Shown: positions 9,959 through 19,653, counted from the stretch's first letter. The stretch is DNA of 22,856 bases from Cladosporium sp. IMV 00045 (GCA_001931905.2 MSJI02000287.1:1-22856); one strand, 5' to 3'. Translations and numbers: made by a program. Notes: a model not told the origin generated them from the letters alone.

Positions 9959-10561
9959 TATGGTGCTGCGATGCCACGGTGAGGATGGCGCTCTTGAGGT
10001 GGGTTGGCCTTGAGAGCAGCAAAGACCGACCGAAAGCGTGAAAGTCGTAAATTGTGAGGGTGAAGATGGCCCTTTGATGGTTAGAAGTCGACTCCAGGCA
10101 TGTCAATGGTGTCAGAGAACCGTAAAGGCTGGTATATAACGCCACAGGGTGTAGGCGGGAAGAGTGATGTGATGACAGGAGTCAAGTAAGGGAGGATCTC
10201 TGTCTCTCGTCGCGACGGAGTATGGTGTAAGCTGGAGCACAAGCGTCGGTCTTGCTGTCGTAAATCAAGTGAATTAATAATGAAGCGCGACGGGTCCCTC
10301 AGATCGCACCGAAAGTGCGAGAGTTGATCAAATCAAGGTTGATTAAGGTTAAATGTGGTTATTCTTCTTCCATTCTTCTTCCCACCTCGCCTCGGCATCT
10401 CGGAGCGCACAGCATCGCCGTGCGTCACAGGCCCATCCACTCGTCACTCAACTCTATTTCCAGCCCTACAATAACCTTAACCCGCCCTGTCAACACCTCT
10501 CTTGCGTTCATCTCCTCCTCAACCTCAGGACGATCTCTGGGATTTCGTCTTTCATTTGGCC
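9959..10561. promoter_or_regulatory. Divergent promoter between F-box and Sec14-like genes
   Basis: About 600 bases without a convincing gene, serving two divergently transcribed genes. It includes a pyrimidine-rich tract near 10360-10400 (CTTCTTCC-type), typical of fungal core promoters on the Sec14 side, and a short direct repeat (AAGGTTGATT / AAGGTTAAAT) near 10335-10354. An 87-codon plus-strand ORF (10353-10616) starts upstream of the Sec14 ATG and overlaps it in another frame; it would matter only if transcription starts before 10353. Confidence 0.5.
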
Positions 10562-12482
10562 ATGTCCACCTCTCAGGATGGCGCGCCGCTCAAGCGCGTT
10601 GAGTCGTATCAAGTAGGTACGCCCGCGAATGCCCCTCCATTTCTTCTCCGCGCAAGTCCTCTGACATCTTCACCACCCAGTATCCTTCCGGACATGTCGG
10701 TCACCTCACCCAGAACCAGCAAGATGCCTTACAACGCTTCAGAGACCTCTGCCAGTCTAAAAAATATTACACCCCGGCCACTGATTCCGCACCTCCGAGC
10801 CACGACGACGAAACCCTACTCCGCTATTTGAGAGCCCGCAAGTTTGTACCCGAAGAGGCCTTCGGCCAGCTGAAAGACACGGAGGATTGGCGCAAAGAGA
10901 ATCACATTGATGCCCTTTACGAGACCATCGATATCGAGGAGTACGACACTACCAGGAGGCTCTACCCGCAATGGCTTGGCCGACGAGACAAACGCGGTAT
11001 TCCTGTCTACCTCTTTGAGGTGGCGCATTTGGACAACAAGGCTGTGAGTGCCAACGCAAACAGCACCGAGAAGAAAGGCCAAAGTCTGCCTCCATCAAAG
11101 GTGCCTCCTAAGATGCTGCGACTCTTTGCCCTCTACGAAAACCTCTGCCGTTTCGTCTTGCCCTTGTGCTCTACGGTTCCGGACCGCCCATACCCCGAGA
11201 CTCCCATCAGCCAAAGCAGCAACATTGTAGATATCTCTAATGTGGGACTTCGTCAGTTCTGTACGTCATCGCACCGCTGATTTGAATGCGTATCATCTGA
11301 TCCTAACCCATCCCAGGGAATCTCAAGAACCACATGCAGGACGCCTCGCTCTTGGCCACCGCACACTACCCGGAAACCTTGGACAGGATTTTCCTAATTG
11401 GTGCGCCTTCATTCTTCCCAACAGTATGGTCCTGGATTAAGCGTTGGTTCGACCCGATTACCGTTTCCAAGATTTTCATCCTCTCGGCGGCCGAGGTGAA
11501 ACCTACCTTGTTGCAGTATATCGATGAAGAGAACATTCCCACCAAGTACGGTGGAAAGCTCGATTTTAAATTCGGCGACATGCCGATGCTGGAGCCCACC
11601 ATCGCCGCTAGCATGGATTGGGAGGACAACACCCGCCAAGGAGGTTTCCGCTCCTTCCCCGCTGGTCCCATCAAGTGGGACAAAGGTGCTGACGGCACGA
11701 TGCATGCCGTCGCGGTCGGTACGCAAAACGGCGTCAAGCGCAGTGTGCCTATTGCAGGGGTTCGCCCAGACGCTACGTCCGCTGAATCGTCACTGAAGCC
11801 CAGCCGCGCGTCAAAGGCTGAACTTATCAGAACGACGACTGGCGAAGCCACTCATCCTCCTACTCCTCCACCAGCGGCTGCAGCAGTGAAACCCGAAGGC
11901 ATGACGGACAACAACAGCGACGGCAAGTCCAACAGCGTGACTGATCCAGATCTCACCGAAGGCATGAGTGATAACGCCGATGTCCCTGGTACCAGCAGAC
12001 TGGGCACATATACTATTCCATTCCGCGACTCCGCAGGCGAGCGCTCACAGCCTCCAGAGGTGCGTGGCGGGACGAGCGAAACCCGCTTCGAGCAACAGCA
12101 GGCCACGCACGCTGCGGACAAACTTGCAGACGGTACTCCCGAAGTTCGTCATATGGGCCATGGCGACAAAGTCAACGTCATGGAGCCCGGCACGATCGGT
12201 CAAGCACCAAAGGAACATCCCATCCCAGCCGTCGAGGAGCAACCGTCTGTGATCGATCAGGCCAAGGACGTGGCTGGTCAGGTTTATTCGCAAGCGACCA
12301 CATTGCCATCAACGGTCATGTCAGCTGTTGGTATGGGTGAGGAGAAGCCCGCGGTGGAGCCACAAGAGCAGACCAAGAAAGATGATCCTGTCGTCGACAG
12401 CATGGACGAGAGGAAAGTGGAGGAGTTCCTGCGAGCGAAGAACATGAGCAGGCCGCAGGAGCCGGGCAACCAAGGTGGTTGA
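10562..12482 (+). CDS. Sec14-like CRAL-TRIO lipid-transfer protein with long disordered tail
   Basis: Probable phosphatidylinositol/phosphatidylcholine transfer or lipid-sensing protein at cytosol-membrane interfaces. Exons are 10562-10612, 10681-11260 and 11317-12482 (598 aa); introns are 68 nt (GTAGGT) and 56 nt (GTACGT, branch CTAAC). The first exon encodes only 17 residues and its ATG is the first in frame. The CRAL-TRIO N-terminal helices include ETLLRYLRARKF; the lipid-binding domain follows (about residues 100-310), with NIVDISNVGLRQFWNLKNHM spanning the second splice, then HYPETLDRIFLIGAPSFFP, LLQYIDEENIPTKYGG and a gate-like region before it. Residues from about 330 to the end are low-complexity (TPPPAAAA, many Ser/Glu/Pro) and predicted unstructured, roughly double the length of minimal Sec14 proteins (about 300 aa). 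No GOLD domain was recognised. Lipid ligand is not readable. Confidence 0.9.
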
Positions 12483-13172
12483 GAGAAGGGAGGATGCCAT
12501 ATTTTCTGAGAATCGTCCTGTTTCTTCATTACGCGCTGCATGCATGCATACCATGGTTGGCTTGAGGCTTTTGTTTATGTGAAATGGCACTTTGGCTAAT
12601 TGTGTAGATAGTAACATCTCCAAATGTTTATACCCTTCGATCTTTTCGCGTAATTTGTCTGCTCGCGTTGTTTGAGGCGAGGTGAGTACATGTGGCAGCA
12701 AAGTCACTGACAGCCCGTGGTATTCCAGATGATGAATCAGAAGCGATCCCTGGGGAGATCGTCCCCGGCTTCGACCGCAGGCCTATTCCGACGAGTTTCA
12801 TGGCGGCACCTTCCTGCATATCGGACATACTGTACCCCGAAAACACCTGCGAAGACCCAAGAGGGCAAAGGCGACTCCACAAGGCTACCCCGCAACATTC
12901 AAGAAATCCTACGCTTTCGCCACGGCAATGCCGACCATGTTTTAGGTCTTGTGACCTTTTCCGATCAGTATCCGCATTCTACTGCGATTCAATGCGGCCA
13001 TCGCGCGCCGACGTGATCGGAGGGATTCTGCCGTGATTCTGAACGCAACAACTTGGAACACCTCAAGCCAAGCGAAGCGTCATAACCTCCCAAATTTCTT
13101 AATTATCTGGATTATCTGGTCTGGAGTTGAATTGGTATATGATAAGAAGCACTTTATTGGCAAACACTGATC
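12483..13172. other. Intergenic region, no gene seen
   Basis: This 690-base stretch separates the Sec14-like gene from the D-2-hydroxyacid dehydrogenase. Overlapping ORFs of about 100 codons occur in two plus frames (12692-13036), without recognisable motifs and with no frame having the codon bias of the neighbours. The final 80 bases carry GATA-type sites, listed separately. No repeat or RNA gene was seen. Confidence 0.55.
13103..13145. promoter_or_regulatory. Cluster of three HGATAR (GATA-factor) sites
   Basis: TTATCT (reverse complement AGATAA) occurs at 13103-13108 and again at 13112-13117 as a 9-bp tandem (TTATCTGGATTATCTGG). TGATAA follows on the plus strand at 13140-13145. All lie 28-70 bases before the ATG of the D-2-hydroxyacid dehydrogenase. 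HGATAR is the site of AreA-type nitrogen regulators and of other fungal GATA factors; clustered sites are typical of functional targets. The motif is short, so binding is inferred. Confidence 0.45.
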
Positions 13173-14292
13173 ATGTCGGAGAAGCCAATCGTTCTTCACC
13201 TTGGTGATGCCATAAAATACAATTATGAGTTCTACAACCAGGAATTCCTGAATCGCTTCGAAGTCGTTCGCAACAATGCGGAGACACGGGAAGACTTTGT
13301 ACAGGCATTGCAGGAAAGAAGGTTAGTTATAAAATATCTTCGTCCGACTTGAGAGGTCAATCTCTGACCACAGCAGATTTGGCGCCTTCTCTGCAATTTT
13401 CCGGCCACACTTCCAAACCGGTGGTGAAATGGGTCAATGGGACGACGAGTTGATCAAACTCTTACCAGACTCTGTGAGAATATTCGCCTCCGCTGGAGCT
13501 GGCTTCAACTGGGCCGACACAGACGCACTGGGTCGAAAGAAGGTCTGGTACGCGAACGGCGCTGGTGCTTCGGACGAAGCGGTTTCTGACACCGCGCTCT
13601 GGATGATCTTGTCTGTCTTCCGCAATTTCACCCGTCAAACTCGCGCAGCGAGCACGGCCGATCCTGAGATCTTCACCGCCACGCACAAACTTATTGGAAA
13701 CATCTCGCGCAACCCGGGGGGCCACGTGCTCGGCATCGTCGGGCTGGGAAACATCTCGAAGAAGCTTGTGCTCAAGGCTCAAGCCATTGGCATGAAGGTG
13801 CATTACTATGATGTAGTCCGCCAAAGTGAGGACGAAGAATCTCGCCTGAACATCACTTTCCATGGCACATTGGAAAGCCTCCTACAAACCGCCGACTGCG
13901 TCTCATTGCACACCCCATTAAACGCTCACACCAAGCATCTGATCAACGACAAGACCATCTCCCTTATGAAGGACGGAGCCAGACTTGTAAATACATCACG
14001 AGGCGAAGTCGTCGAAGAAGAAGCCTTGATCCGCGCTCTCGAAAGCGGTAAACTCGCCGCCGCCGGTCTGGACGTGCATTACCACGAGCCACAAGTGTCG
14101 CCGGTCCTGGCCAAAATGGACAGCGTCACTCTCACCACGCATAATGGAGGGGGTGCGATTGAGACACGGATCAATTTCGAGTTGAACGCTATGAAGAATA
14201 TACTGGCTGTCGTTGGCAGGGATGGATCGTTTGCGGGCGAGCCGCTGACGCCGGTGAACCGGAAGGCTTTCGAGACTGAGGTCAACGGATAG
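13173..14292 (+). CDS. D-2-hydroxyacid dehydrogenase, D-mandelate dehydrogenase type
   Basis: NAD(P)-dependent oxidoreductase acting on D-2-hydroxyacids/2-ketoacids; it resembles fungal D-mandelate dehydrogenase in length (354 aa) and motifs. Exons are 13173-13321 and 13377-14292; the 55-nt intron (GTTAGT) ends at CAGCAG, where either AG would keep the frame. The nucleotide-binding motif is GLGNIS (172-177), whose last position is Ser rather than the usual Gly, a variation I recall in the mandelate dehydrogenase branch. The catalytic triad is R258 (NTSRGE), E287 (HEP) and H305 (TTHNGG). LNAHTKHLI and LDVHYHEPQV are family blocks. A GATA-site cluster lies directly upstream. No targeting signal is seen, so cytosolic. 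The exact substrate (mandelate, branched hydroxyacid, glyoxylate or hydroxypyruvate) is not settled. Confidence 0.9.
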
Positions 14293-14999
14293 CAGTGCAG
14301 ACACGGCGGGTTTCGTAATTTGCCCCGGTCCTAGAAACCTTGCGTTTTTACTGTTCATGTTGTAAATGGAGTTGAGTACAGCTGTACCGGTGGGACCTCC
14401 AAGCACTTCATCCAGGGATCATATACTGAGAGATCAGCGTGTAAACAAAAGGGATCAGCACGGAGATTTTCACCAATGTCGTCCGCTTTGAGATCCGCGA
14501 AAGGGTCTGCGGAAGATGCAACCCTTCTGTAATGCCATGAAGTGAAAATTAGAGACATCGCCTTGCAGATTGGTATATCAGACGGGGCAGAAGCAGGACT
14601 TTGCTACGCAGCGAAGCTCCATTCACGACGTGCCTACAGGAAGGGGCCGAAGCAACTCTGGGTCGAGCCTTGCTCGGCACTACCTGACCCAGGAAGCCGA
14701 CAACAAAGACCAGGATTACTCCAGGGATCTGCCGAGAACAGAAATTGGGCGAGTGGGATCGAAAGACGGGTCGTAATCTTCGCGAGAAACCATGTGACCC
14801 TGTGATGTCGGACCAGATCCGCATTCATGCTCGGAGGCACACGCCGATATCTGAACGAGCTTGCTCATGTCGATCATTCTGACTTGTCAAATGTTCGATA
14901 GCAAGGTAATAAAACGTACGCCCCACAACTTAACTCTTCCCCAGATCTTGACACCCCAGATTTACCCCATACTACTACTCATGCTCATCGCTTGTTATC
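14293..14999. other. Intergenic region, no gene seen
   Basis: These 707 bases separate the D-2-hydroxyacid dehydrogenase and the second MFS transporter. Short overlapping ORFs on both strands (14355-14840) lack motifs and consistent codon bias. The last 80 bases form the transporter leader and carry CYCCRS motifs, listed separately. No repeat or RNA gene was seen. Confidence 0.55.
14921..14959. promoter_or_regulatory. Three CreA/Mig1-type CYCCRS motifs before the sugar transporter
   Basis: CCCCAC (14921-14926), CCCCAG (14939-14944) and CCCCAG (14954-14959) are spaced 15-18 bases apart in one orientation, 41-79 bases before the transporter ATG. They match the reverse complement of SYGGRG, the carbon-catabolite repressor site in filamentous fungi. 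The motif is degenerate, and the region may lie inside the 5' UTR, so this is a suggestion only. Confidence 0.35.
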
Positions 15000-16731
15000 A
15001 TGGCAATCAAGTCGATGCTTGATTTCTTGAAGCCCAAAGCCGGTCAAAAACATTCATTCGCCCACCTCCAGAACAACACCAACCCAACATGGTGGAGAGA
15101 CGCGGGCCTACGCAGAAATGTCTTCCACTGCGTCGGCTTGTACTTCGCAGTTTTCTACCTGGGCTATGATGCATCCCTGATGAATGGCCTCCAAGCCATT
15201 CCCGAGTGGCAGAAGTACTTTGATCATCCCTCGGGAAGCGTGCTTGGCCTCATCTCCGCCAGTCTCTTCCTCCCGGCCATTGTCACTCCGTTTGTTGCAT
15301 CTTGGATCAATGGTCTCTGGGGTCGAAAGATATGCTTGGCTGTTGGATCACTACTACTGATCCTCGGCGCGTTCTTGAATGCTTTCGCCAAAGATCTCCC
15401 CACCTTCATCGGCGGTCGTGTGATCATTGGTGCTGCGGGTCCCTTCGGCAAGATCACCGGTATTGCGTTGCTCCAGGAGATCGCCCATCCTCGTCTACGC
15501 CCATACGTTGCCACAGCTTACTACAGCAACTACTACTTTGGCCAGATCGCTGCGGCCTGGTTTTGCTTCGGAACCCTTTCCTGGACATCAACTGATTGGA
15601 GATGGCGAGCACCATGTTTGTTCCAAGCCTTTGCTCCGTTCCTCGTCTTGATCCATCTGCTCTACATGCCTGAAAGCCCAAGGTGGCTCATTGCTCATGA
15701 TCGAATGGACAAGGCTCTCACCATCCTCGCGCGTGAGCATGCCAACGGCGACACGAATGACGAATTGGTGCGGTATGAGTATGAGGAAATCTGCCGCGCC
15801 CTCGAATTGGAGAAGGAAAACCAAAAGAGCAAGTACATGGATTTCTTTAAGACTCCTGGCAACAGACGTCGACTGCTTGTCTTGATTACCATGGGAACCG
15901 GATCCAACTGGGTTGGTAATGGGATCATTGCTTACTACTTGTCCCCGGCTCTCAAACTCGTAGGCATCACTGCTGCGGATGAGATTGCTGGGATCAACGG
16001 AGGCCTTGCTGTCTGGTCTCTCATCTGGGCTTACGCCGGAGCCATGAGCGCGGAGCGAGTTGGGCGTCGTACTCTTTGGATCACCGGCACTGCTGGAATG
16101 CTTGCTACTTACGCTATTATTACTGGCCTCAGTGGATCTTTTGCCCAGTCTCCGTCGCACTCCGTGGGTCTCGCGGTCGTGCCGATGATGTATATCTACA
16201 AGACGTTTTACTGCATGAGCTGGTCGCCTCTGCCATTTGCATACGGGGCTGAGATTCTTCCCTACAACATGAGGCTGAAGGGGTTGAGTATCGAGCTGAG
16301 TGTACAAAGCGTTGCGCTCACGTTCAATCAGTGGGTCAATCCTGTCGCTCTGGCTGCGATTGAGTGGAAATAGTAAGTTCAGGTCTTGAGGAGTCCACGG
16401 TAATATACAATGCTAACGCCAAGCAGCTACATCGTGTACGTCGCAATCATTGCTGGATATCTTGTCCTCATTCTTTTCTTCTTCCCGGAAACAAGGTACG
16501 ATACGTCTTTTGACCTGATGCTTTTGGCGATGTCTGACTTCTCTTCGTAGAAACATGACCATCGAAGAAGTCTCGGTGCTCTTCGACACAGGCCGAAAAG
16601 GCAATGCGCAAGCAGCGGCCCTCGCACTGGCTGAAAATCCAAAGAGAGTAGAGGACATCGAAGATGATGATACTGATGTGCGATCCAAAACCAACGCAGC
16701 GACGCACATCGAGGCTGTAGGCAACAAATGA
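15000..16731 (+). CDS. MFS sugar transporter, lactose-permease (LAC12)-like
   Basis: Twelve-helix plasma-membrane sugar transporter, 540 aa. Exons are 15000-16372, 16427-16495 and 16551-16731; introns are 54 nt (GTAAGT, branch CTAAC) and 55 nt. The first donor overlaps an in-frame TAG, so an unspliced reading would lose TM12. The motifs are YDASLMNGLQAIP in TM1, GLWGRK (105-110), PESPRW (224-229), VGRR (354-357) and PETRN across the last splice. TM1 and the WGRK/PESPRW pattern resemble the LAC12-type lactose/disaccharide branch more than the hexose transporter at the left edge of the window. The hydrophilic N-terminus (about 40 residues) and acidic C-terminus are cytosolic. Possible catabolite-repressor sites precede the gene. 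Substrate is inferred from family resemblance only. Confidence 0.92.
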
Positions 16732-17422
16732 CCATAAGGACTCAGCATGGTGAGTTGCATGGCTTCCAAAGCCTCTTGCGGAGCCAGAGCAGGGGAAGAT
16801 AGTAACATCTCTTCATCAGCTTTAGCTCTTGGCCCAATGGCATACTCTCAGCTTTGCTGTTAACTTATATTGAGTCTGCAGCGCCAAGTGGTTGCATACA
16901 ACTTCATACCGTCTATACAGATGAAGCTGTCTGGGAGGGCGAGAGCATGACTTTGGCAAAAAAGACACATGGGTCCGAACGGTAATCTATATTCGTGGAA
17001 AATTGGCTATCAGCCTATATGAATGAGTTCTGTGCCCTCGTTGTAAGTTTAAGTCTGCCAAGTTGAGTAGTGCCCGATTGAGCGTCTGTCATGTCCTAGA
17101 TGGGCAACATGACCGTGTATCTTGCCTATCATTAGTCGACAAACCTTGCACGTGTTGCGCGCTAACGAGCGGTCTGGCACAGACTAATATATCTCGAACA
17201 GTCAGTCGAAACCATACAACGTAGCCTCGATAGATCGGCAGAAGCCTAACGTTTCACTTGTGTCAGTCTTTAAGCGACATCATCTATATAAATAACTCGG
17301 ATAACTGACTTGCAACACTGGCACACACTCCAACAATCGCATCTATCGCTATCATCCAAACAAAAGCTATTGTGAACCGAATTCAGTGTGCAATACTGTT
17401 ACTGAAACTACTCGAATTCATC
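16732..17422. other. Intergenic region, no gene seen
   Basis: This 691-base stretch separates the transporter and the secreted HExxH gene. No ORF with coding-like composition was found. The sequence becomes AT-rich near 17180-17300, where a clear TATA box is listed separately. No repeat, tRNA or other RNA gene was recognised. Confidence 0.6.
17285..17294 (+). promoter_or_regulatory. TATA box of the secreted HExxH gene
   Basis: TATATAAATA lies 129 bases before the ATG at 17423, followed by a CA-rich leader (ACACTCCAACAATCGCATC) typical of fungal 5' UTRs. Position and sequence fit a core TATA element of a strongly inducible gene; the transcription start itself cannot be read. Confidence 0.5.
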
Positions 17423-17962
17423 ATGCGCGTCTCCACCTTCGTATGTGCTTCAGCATGCTTCTCATCTGCTCTCGGTGCGATCTCTTGGACTTTGGAGAAG
17501 AGCGCGAATCCCTCGCAAGATGAATCTTCGGCGTACGAGCGCATCGAAGCAGCCATGACAGCCGCCGTTGCCCGCCATCAACGCCTTACACCTGGCATCT
17601 CGAAAACAATTCGCGTCTACTACTCTACAGGCGTGCCGACTGCTGAAGCTAATTACAACGGCGATTTACGCTTTGGGGCCAACGCAGCTTACCAAACGGA
17701 ACGGACGGCCCTTCATGAGATTGCTCACACGCTCGGCGTCGGTCAGAGGCAGGCTTTCAACGACCATTGTGACAATAACGACTGGCCTACGGCGACTCCT
17801 CTGTTGCAGAGCTGGGACGGTGGGTCCGCCACCATCAGTTGCGGAGGCGGACACTTCTGGCCTTACGGCTTGAACTTCGAGACTGAATGGAGTGATGAGG
17901 CCGGAGACAGACATTGTCTTCTAGTTGAGGCTATGCTGAACGATGGGATGGCGGCTTACTAA
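17423..17962 (+). CDS. Small secreted zincin-like protein (HExxH)
   Basis: Predicted secreted protein of 179 aa in one exon. ATG 17423 is chosen because it starts a signal peptide (MRVSTFVCASACFSSALGA, cleavage near residue 19); the frame is open upstream but has no earlier ATG. Residues 93-107 read TERTALHEIAHTLGV, a zinc-metallopeptidase motif (H98, E99, H102). It resembles the metzincin HExxHxxGxxH, but position 11 is Gln, so the third ligand must be elsewhere; H145 in CGGGHFWPYG or H164 are candidates. Three cysteines remain after cleavage (C116, C140, C165). I recall similar domains in fungal and actinobacterial secreted proteins, some with a ricin-type lectin domain, which is absent here. 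A role in nutrition or host interaction is inference. It is convergent with the desaturase gene, 134 bases away. Confidence 0.8.
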   Translation: MRVSTFVCASACFSSALGAISWTLEKSANPSQDESSAYERIEAAMTAAVARHQRLTPGISKTIRVYYSTGVPTAEANYNGDLRFGANAAYQTERTALHEIAHTLGVGQRQAFNDHCDNNDWPTATPLLQSWDGGSATISCGGGHFWPYGLNFETEWSDEAGDRHCLLVEAMLNDGMAAY

Positions 17963-18096
17963 AAGGCAAATGAAGCGGTCACTCTGGCGAGGCTTCTTGG
18001 AAGAGACTCCAGACTAATGGCACATCATGAGACGTCGTCGAGATCATGGTTGCGTTTCAAATGAAAGAGATGATATTATGACTTCCCAGACATGCT

Positions 18097-19431
18097 TCAC
18101 CCCATGGTGCCCTTGTGCCCAGTCCGTGTCCGTTTCCAGGCTTCAACTTCCATTCCTCCACGAATAACACCGACACGCATGGTGGAGAGCAAGTTGTGCG
18201 CAGCGTTCGAATGCATGTAGATGCCTCCGTTGAAGATTCCAGTTGCGTCTTTGCCGAAGGCAGATTTGATCATAGCACGGCCGCCGGGATGTTCTTTCGA
18301 GAATCCGCTGACATCGTGGACTATGCCTGCGATCACGACAAGCTCACGCCCTTCCTGAGCTCTTTCCACAAAGTCATCCCATTCCATCACAGGCAACTCC
18401 TGAATAGGCACACCCCAGTCTAGAGCCGCACGCTTACGATCGAGAGCCTTTTGCTCTTGTTGCAGGCGTCCTTTCTCGATCTCATTAGCACGAAACTGCT
18501 TGGTATCATAAGCCAAACCGATGCGTGCCCAAAGCCAGATACTCCACTTGGTAGGATCGTACTGATGCCACTCGATAGCATTCCGATAATCCGAAGGAAA
18601 CTCGTGATGAAAGTTGTGATATCCTTCGCCAAGCGTGACGAGCGCTGTAAGCATGTTGTCGCGAGGGCTGTTTCTGTTGTCGAAGGGTTGATCGCCAAGC
18701 CAGTGGGCCATCGAGTTGATGCAAAATGTTGCTTGTTGAACGACGAAGAAGCGAAGAATGCCAGCATACAGGAAACCGCCTAGCCAGTCGTTCCAGATAC
18801 CAGCCACCAGAGACGGAAACGCAAGCCCCATCACGGTGACCACGGTGAGATAATGCTTGTGTTGCCACCTGACAATCGGATCATCATCCAGGTCTGAAAC
18901 ATCTGCCCGACCGATGCTCTTGGGATTTTGTTTGATGAGCATCCAACCGACATGGGCATGGAGAAGACCCTTCTGGACGGTGTAGGGATCTTTGTCGGTA
19001 TCCGTGTAGCGATGGTGAGCTCTGTGGCCGCGAGACCACCATCTGATGGAGCCTTGTACTGCCCCACCTCCCACGGCGGCCAGGAAGATCTGTAGTGGAA
19101 GGGTCGCCGAATACGATTTGTGGGACCAAAGTCGATGATAGCCAGCTGTGATCCCAAGTCCCGTCATGAAGTAGTATGCTACTGCCCAAACTGCCGTCTC
19201 TTGGTGTAATGGCACCCAAGGGATAGCAATGAGACCACACAATGGGATGATCGCAACCGGCACAGCGTTTAACCAGTTGATGTGCTTGTGCCAGTTCGTC
19301 ATGGTCAACGGAGTCTCACTGATGTGAACCTTCTCTCTTCGACTTATGCATGGCTTCTGCGGTGTTGATGCATCATCAAGTCCACTTTGGATAAGAGTAG
19401 TGTATTCGGCGGTCGTCTTGTGAGTTGTCAT
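18097..19431 (-). CDS. OLE1: Stearoyl-CoA delta-9 desaturase with C-terminal cytochrome b5
   Basis: ER-membrane di-iron enzyme that makes palmitoleoyl- and oleoyl-CoA from the saturated acyl-CoAs. Single exon, 444 aa. The three histidine boxes are H99RLWSH, H136RAHH and H272NFHH; the downstream NxxxH block ([13 protein letters not shown]) is also present. Hydrophobic segments around 52-72, 80-95, 195-215 and 217-235 give the usual four-helix topology. Residues about 345-425 form a cytochrome b5 domain with HPGG (381-384) as first haem ligand; the second is H407 or H412. This desaturase-b5 fusion is the normal fungal OLE1 arrangement, so the enzyme should be self-sufficient for electron delivery from cytochrome b5 reductase. 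A TATA box and a short upstream ORF precede it. Whether it is the main or a paralogous desaturase is not known. Confidence 0.95.
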   Translation of the reverse strand: MTTHKTTAEYTTLIQSGLDDASTPQKPCISRREKVHISETPLTMTNWHKHINWLNAVPVAIIPLCGLIAIPWVPLHQETAVWAVAYYFMTGLGITAGYHRLWSHKSYSATLPLQIFLAAVGGGAVQGSIRWWSRGHRAHHRYTDTDKDPYTVQKGLLHAHVGWMLIKQNPKSIGRADVSDLDDDPIVRWQHKHYLTVVTVMGLAFPSLVAGIWNDWLGGFLYAGILRFFVVQQATFCINSMAHWLGDQPFDNRNSPRDNMLTALVTLGEGYHNFHHEFPSDYRNAIEWHQYDPTKWSIWLWARIGLAYDTKQFRANEIEKGRLQQEQKALDRKRAALDWGVPIQELPVMEWDDFVERAQEGRELVVIAGIVHDVSGFSKEHPGGRAMIKSAFGKDATGIFNGGIYMHSNAAHNLLSTMRVGVIRGGMEVEAWKRTRTGHKGTMG

Positions 19432-19518
19432 GATGGCGGTCGATAGCCGGAGTAAGTCCCGTCAAGAAATTCAAGTGTTGTTCAGTGTGTCTTGGAGAGT
19501 GTGTCGAAGGGGCAGCGC

Positions 19519-19536
19519 TTATGCAGAGCTGTTCAT
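19519..19536 (-). other. Five-codon upstream ORF in the desaturase leader
   Basis: ATG at 19536-19534 opens MNSSA and stops at TAA 19521-19519, 87 bases before the desaturase ATG. It lies downstream of the TATA box, so it is probably in the mRNA and could reduce or tune translation. Conservation is untested. Confidence 0.35.
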
Positions 19537-19645
19537 TCCAATGCAAGATCAGGGTTGGGAGTGAACGTCGAAGACAAGGGCGTTTGGGGAATTCTCTGCG
19601 TGCTTGGAGAAGAGATGGAACAGCAAACCTGCATCGTAAGGTCAA

Positions 19646-19653
19646 CTTATATA
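19646..19653 (-). promoter_or_regulatory. TATA box of the desaturase gene
   Basis: TATATAAG on the minus strand lies 215 bases before the desaturase ATG and is followed by a pyrimidine-rich leader. This predicts a 5' UTR of roughly 130-190 nt. No other TATA-like word fits as well in this promoter. Confidence 0.5.

Noticed and set aside
12748..12768. Small palindrome GGGGA-N5-TCCCC
   Set aside because: A five-base stem in GC-rich sequence is expected by chance and has no partner features.
12692..13036. Overlapping plus-strand ORFs of about 100 codons downstream of the Sec14-like gene
   Set aside because: Two frames are open at once, neither shows a motif or neighbour-like codon choice, and the Cys-rich piece (CRPCFRSC) does not match a Zn2Cys6 or zinc-finger spacing.
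15588..16307. 239-codon minus-strand ORF
   Set aside because: It is an antisense shadow of the second sugar transporter and has no motif of its own.
2397..19431. Secondary-metabolite cluster
   Set aside because: No polyketide synthase, peptide synthetase, terpene synthase or pathway-specific transcription factor is present; the genes are primary metabolism, transport and housekeeping.
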